Positions 6,338 to 6,471 of a stretch of DNA of 6,471 nt are shown here, piece by piece. Within the stretch, counting starts at the first letter, position 1. The number at the start of each line of letters is the position of its first letter. The DNA comes from Planctomycetaceae bacterium (lineage in GTDB: Bacteria; Planctomycetota; Planctomycetia; Pirellulales; Pirellulaceae). The notes beneath the pieces are model-generated. The model was not told the DNA's origin. It saw nothing but the letters and a program-made list of their open reading frames with translations, and did no database searches. The stretch is from positions 1 to 6,471 of the forward strand of contig SLEY01000036.1 of NCBI GenBank assembly GCA_007124535.1, written 5' to 3'. The position numbers and the translations under genes were made by a program.

Positions 6338-6471
6338 ATGGACCAGCAACGCATCACCGTACCTCGCAGAACGTTTCTCGGCGCCGCAGCCGTCGCCGCC
6401 TCGTCCCTGGCCGCGACCACCGCCCGGGCCGACTCGGAAAACCAGCCCGATTCCGTGTTTAACGGAGTTCA
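6338..6471 (+). CDS. N-terminus of a Tat-exported protein, cut by the window edge; possibly a sugar phosphate isomerase/epimerase-like protein
   Basis: The frame starts at ATG 6338 with GGGAG at 6325-6329, eight bases upstream, and stays open to the right edge (44 full codons). The N-terminus holds a twin-arginine signal: VPRRTFLG with R10 and R11, then a run of Ala, Val, Leu and Ser, then a cleavage site such as ARA-D at about 30-31. The protein is therefore expected to fold in the cytoplasm and leave through the Tat system. After the signal come ENQPDSVFNGV and a codon for Gln or His. An opening like this recalls planctomycete TIM-barrel sugar phosphate isomerase/epimerase proteins, which often carry Tat signals. 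The Gfo/Idh/MocA oxidoreductases are the other common Tat-exported family in these bacteria. Too little is present to decide; the export signal is the solid part. Confidence 0.75.
   Translation, partial: MDQQRITVPRRTFLGAAAVAASSLAATTARADSENQPDSVFNGV

Noticed and set aside
1..6471. CRISPR arrays, insertion sequences, integrase genes or attachment sites
   Set aside because: No spaced direct repeats, transposase-like proteins or long terminal inverted repeats were seen on either strand.

Overview
The window is GC-rich bacterial DNA. It most resembles a planctomycete of the Pirellulales type. That rests on the combination of a short TIGR03960-type radical SAM protein, a MazG-like protein with a cysteine tail, a long secreted or membrane protein coupled to an ABC ATPase, and a Tat-exported protein whose N-terminus looks like planctomycete TIM-barrel sugar isomerases. 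The assignment is an inference from gene style, not from a marker gene.

Layout: (1) Positions 1-188 hold the end of an upstream terminator and a stretch able to fold, with no convincing gene. (2) A small Rieske [2Fe-2S] ferredoxin-like gene lies on the minus strand (494 to 189), with a strong ribosome binding site and a possible promoter. (3) A divergent 153-base gap leads to a plus-strand pair: a radical SAM protein with an N-terminal B12-binding-like domain (648-2489) and, 13 bases later, a MazG-like nucleotide pyrophosphohydrolase (2503-2835). (4) A 243-base gap carries a hairpin and a plausible promoter. (5) A second pair follows: a 733-residue exported protein with two central membrane segments and a glutamine-amidotransferase-like N-terminal region (3079-5280), overlapped by four bases by an ABC-2-type ATPase starting at GTG 5277 (to 6215). 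No permease gene follows. (6) A short gap with a good promoter precedes a Tat-signal protein that runs off the right edge (6338 onward).

How they work together: the 733-residue protein and the ATPase are translationally coupled and almost certainly act in one envelope process, perhaps transport or energised membrane work, but the substrate cannot be read from the sequence. The radical SAM and MazG-like genes are probably co-transcribed, without an obvious shared pathway. The Rieske gene and the Tat-signal gene look independently expressed. The strongest candidate for something not well described is the 733-residue protein with its permease-less ATPase. Nothing here is clearly a new defence or mobile system.
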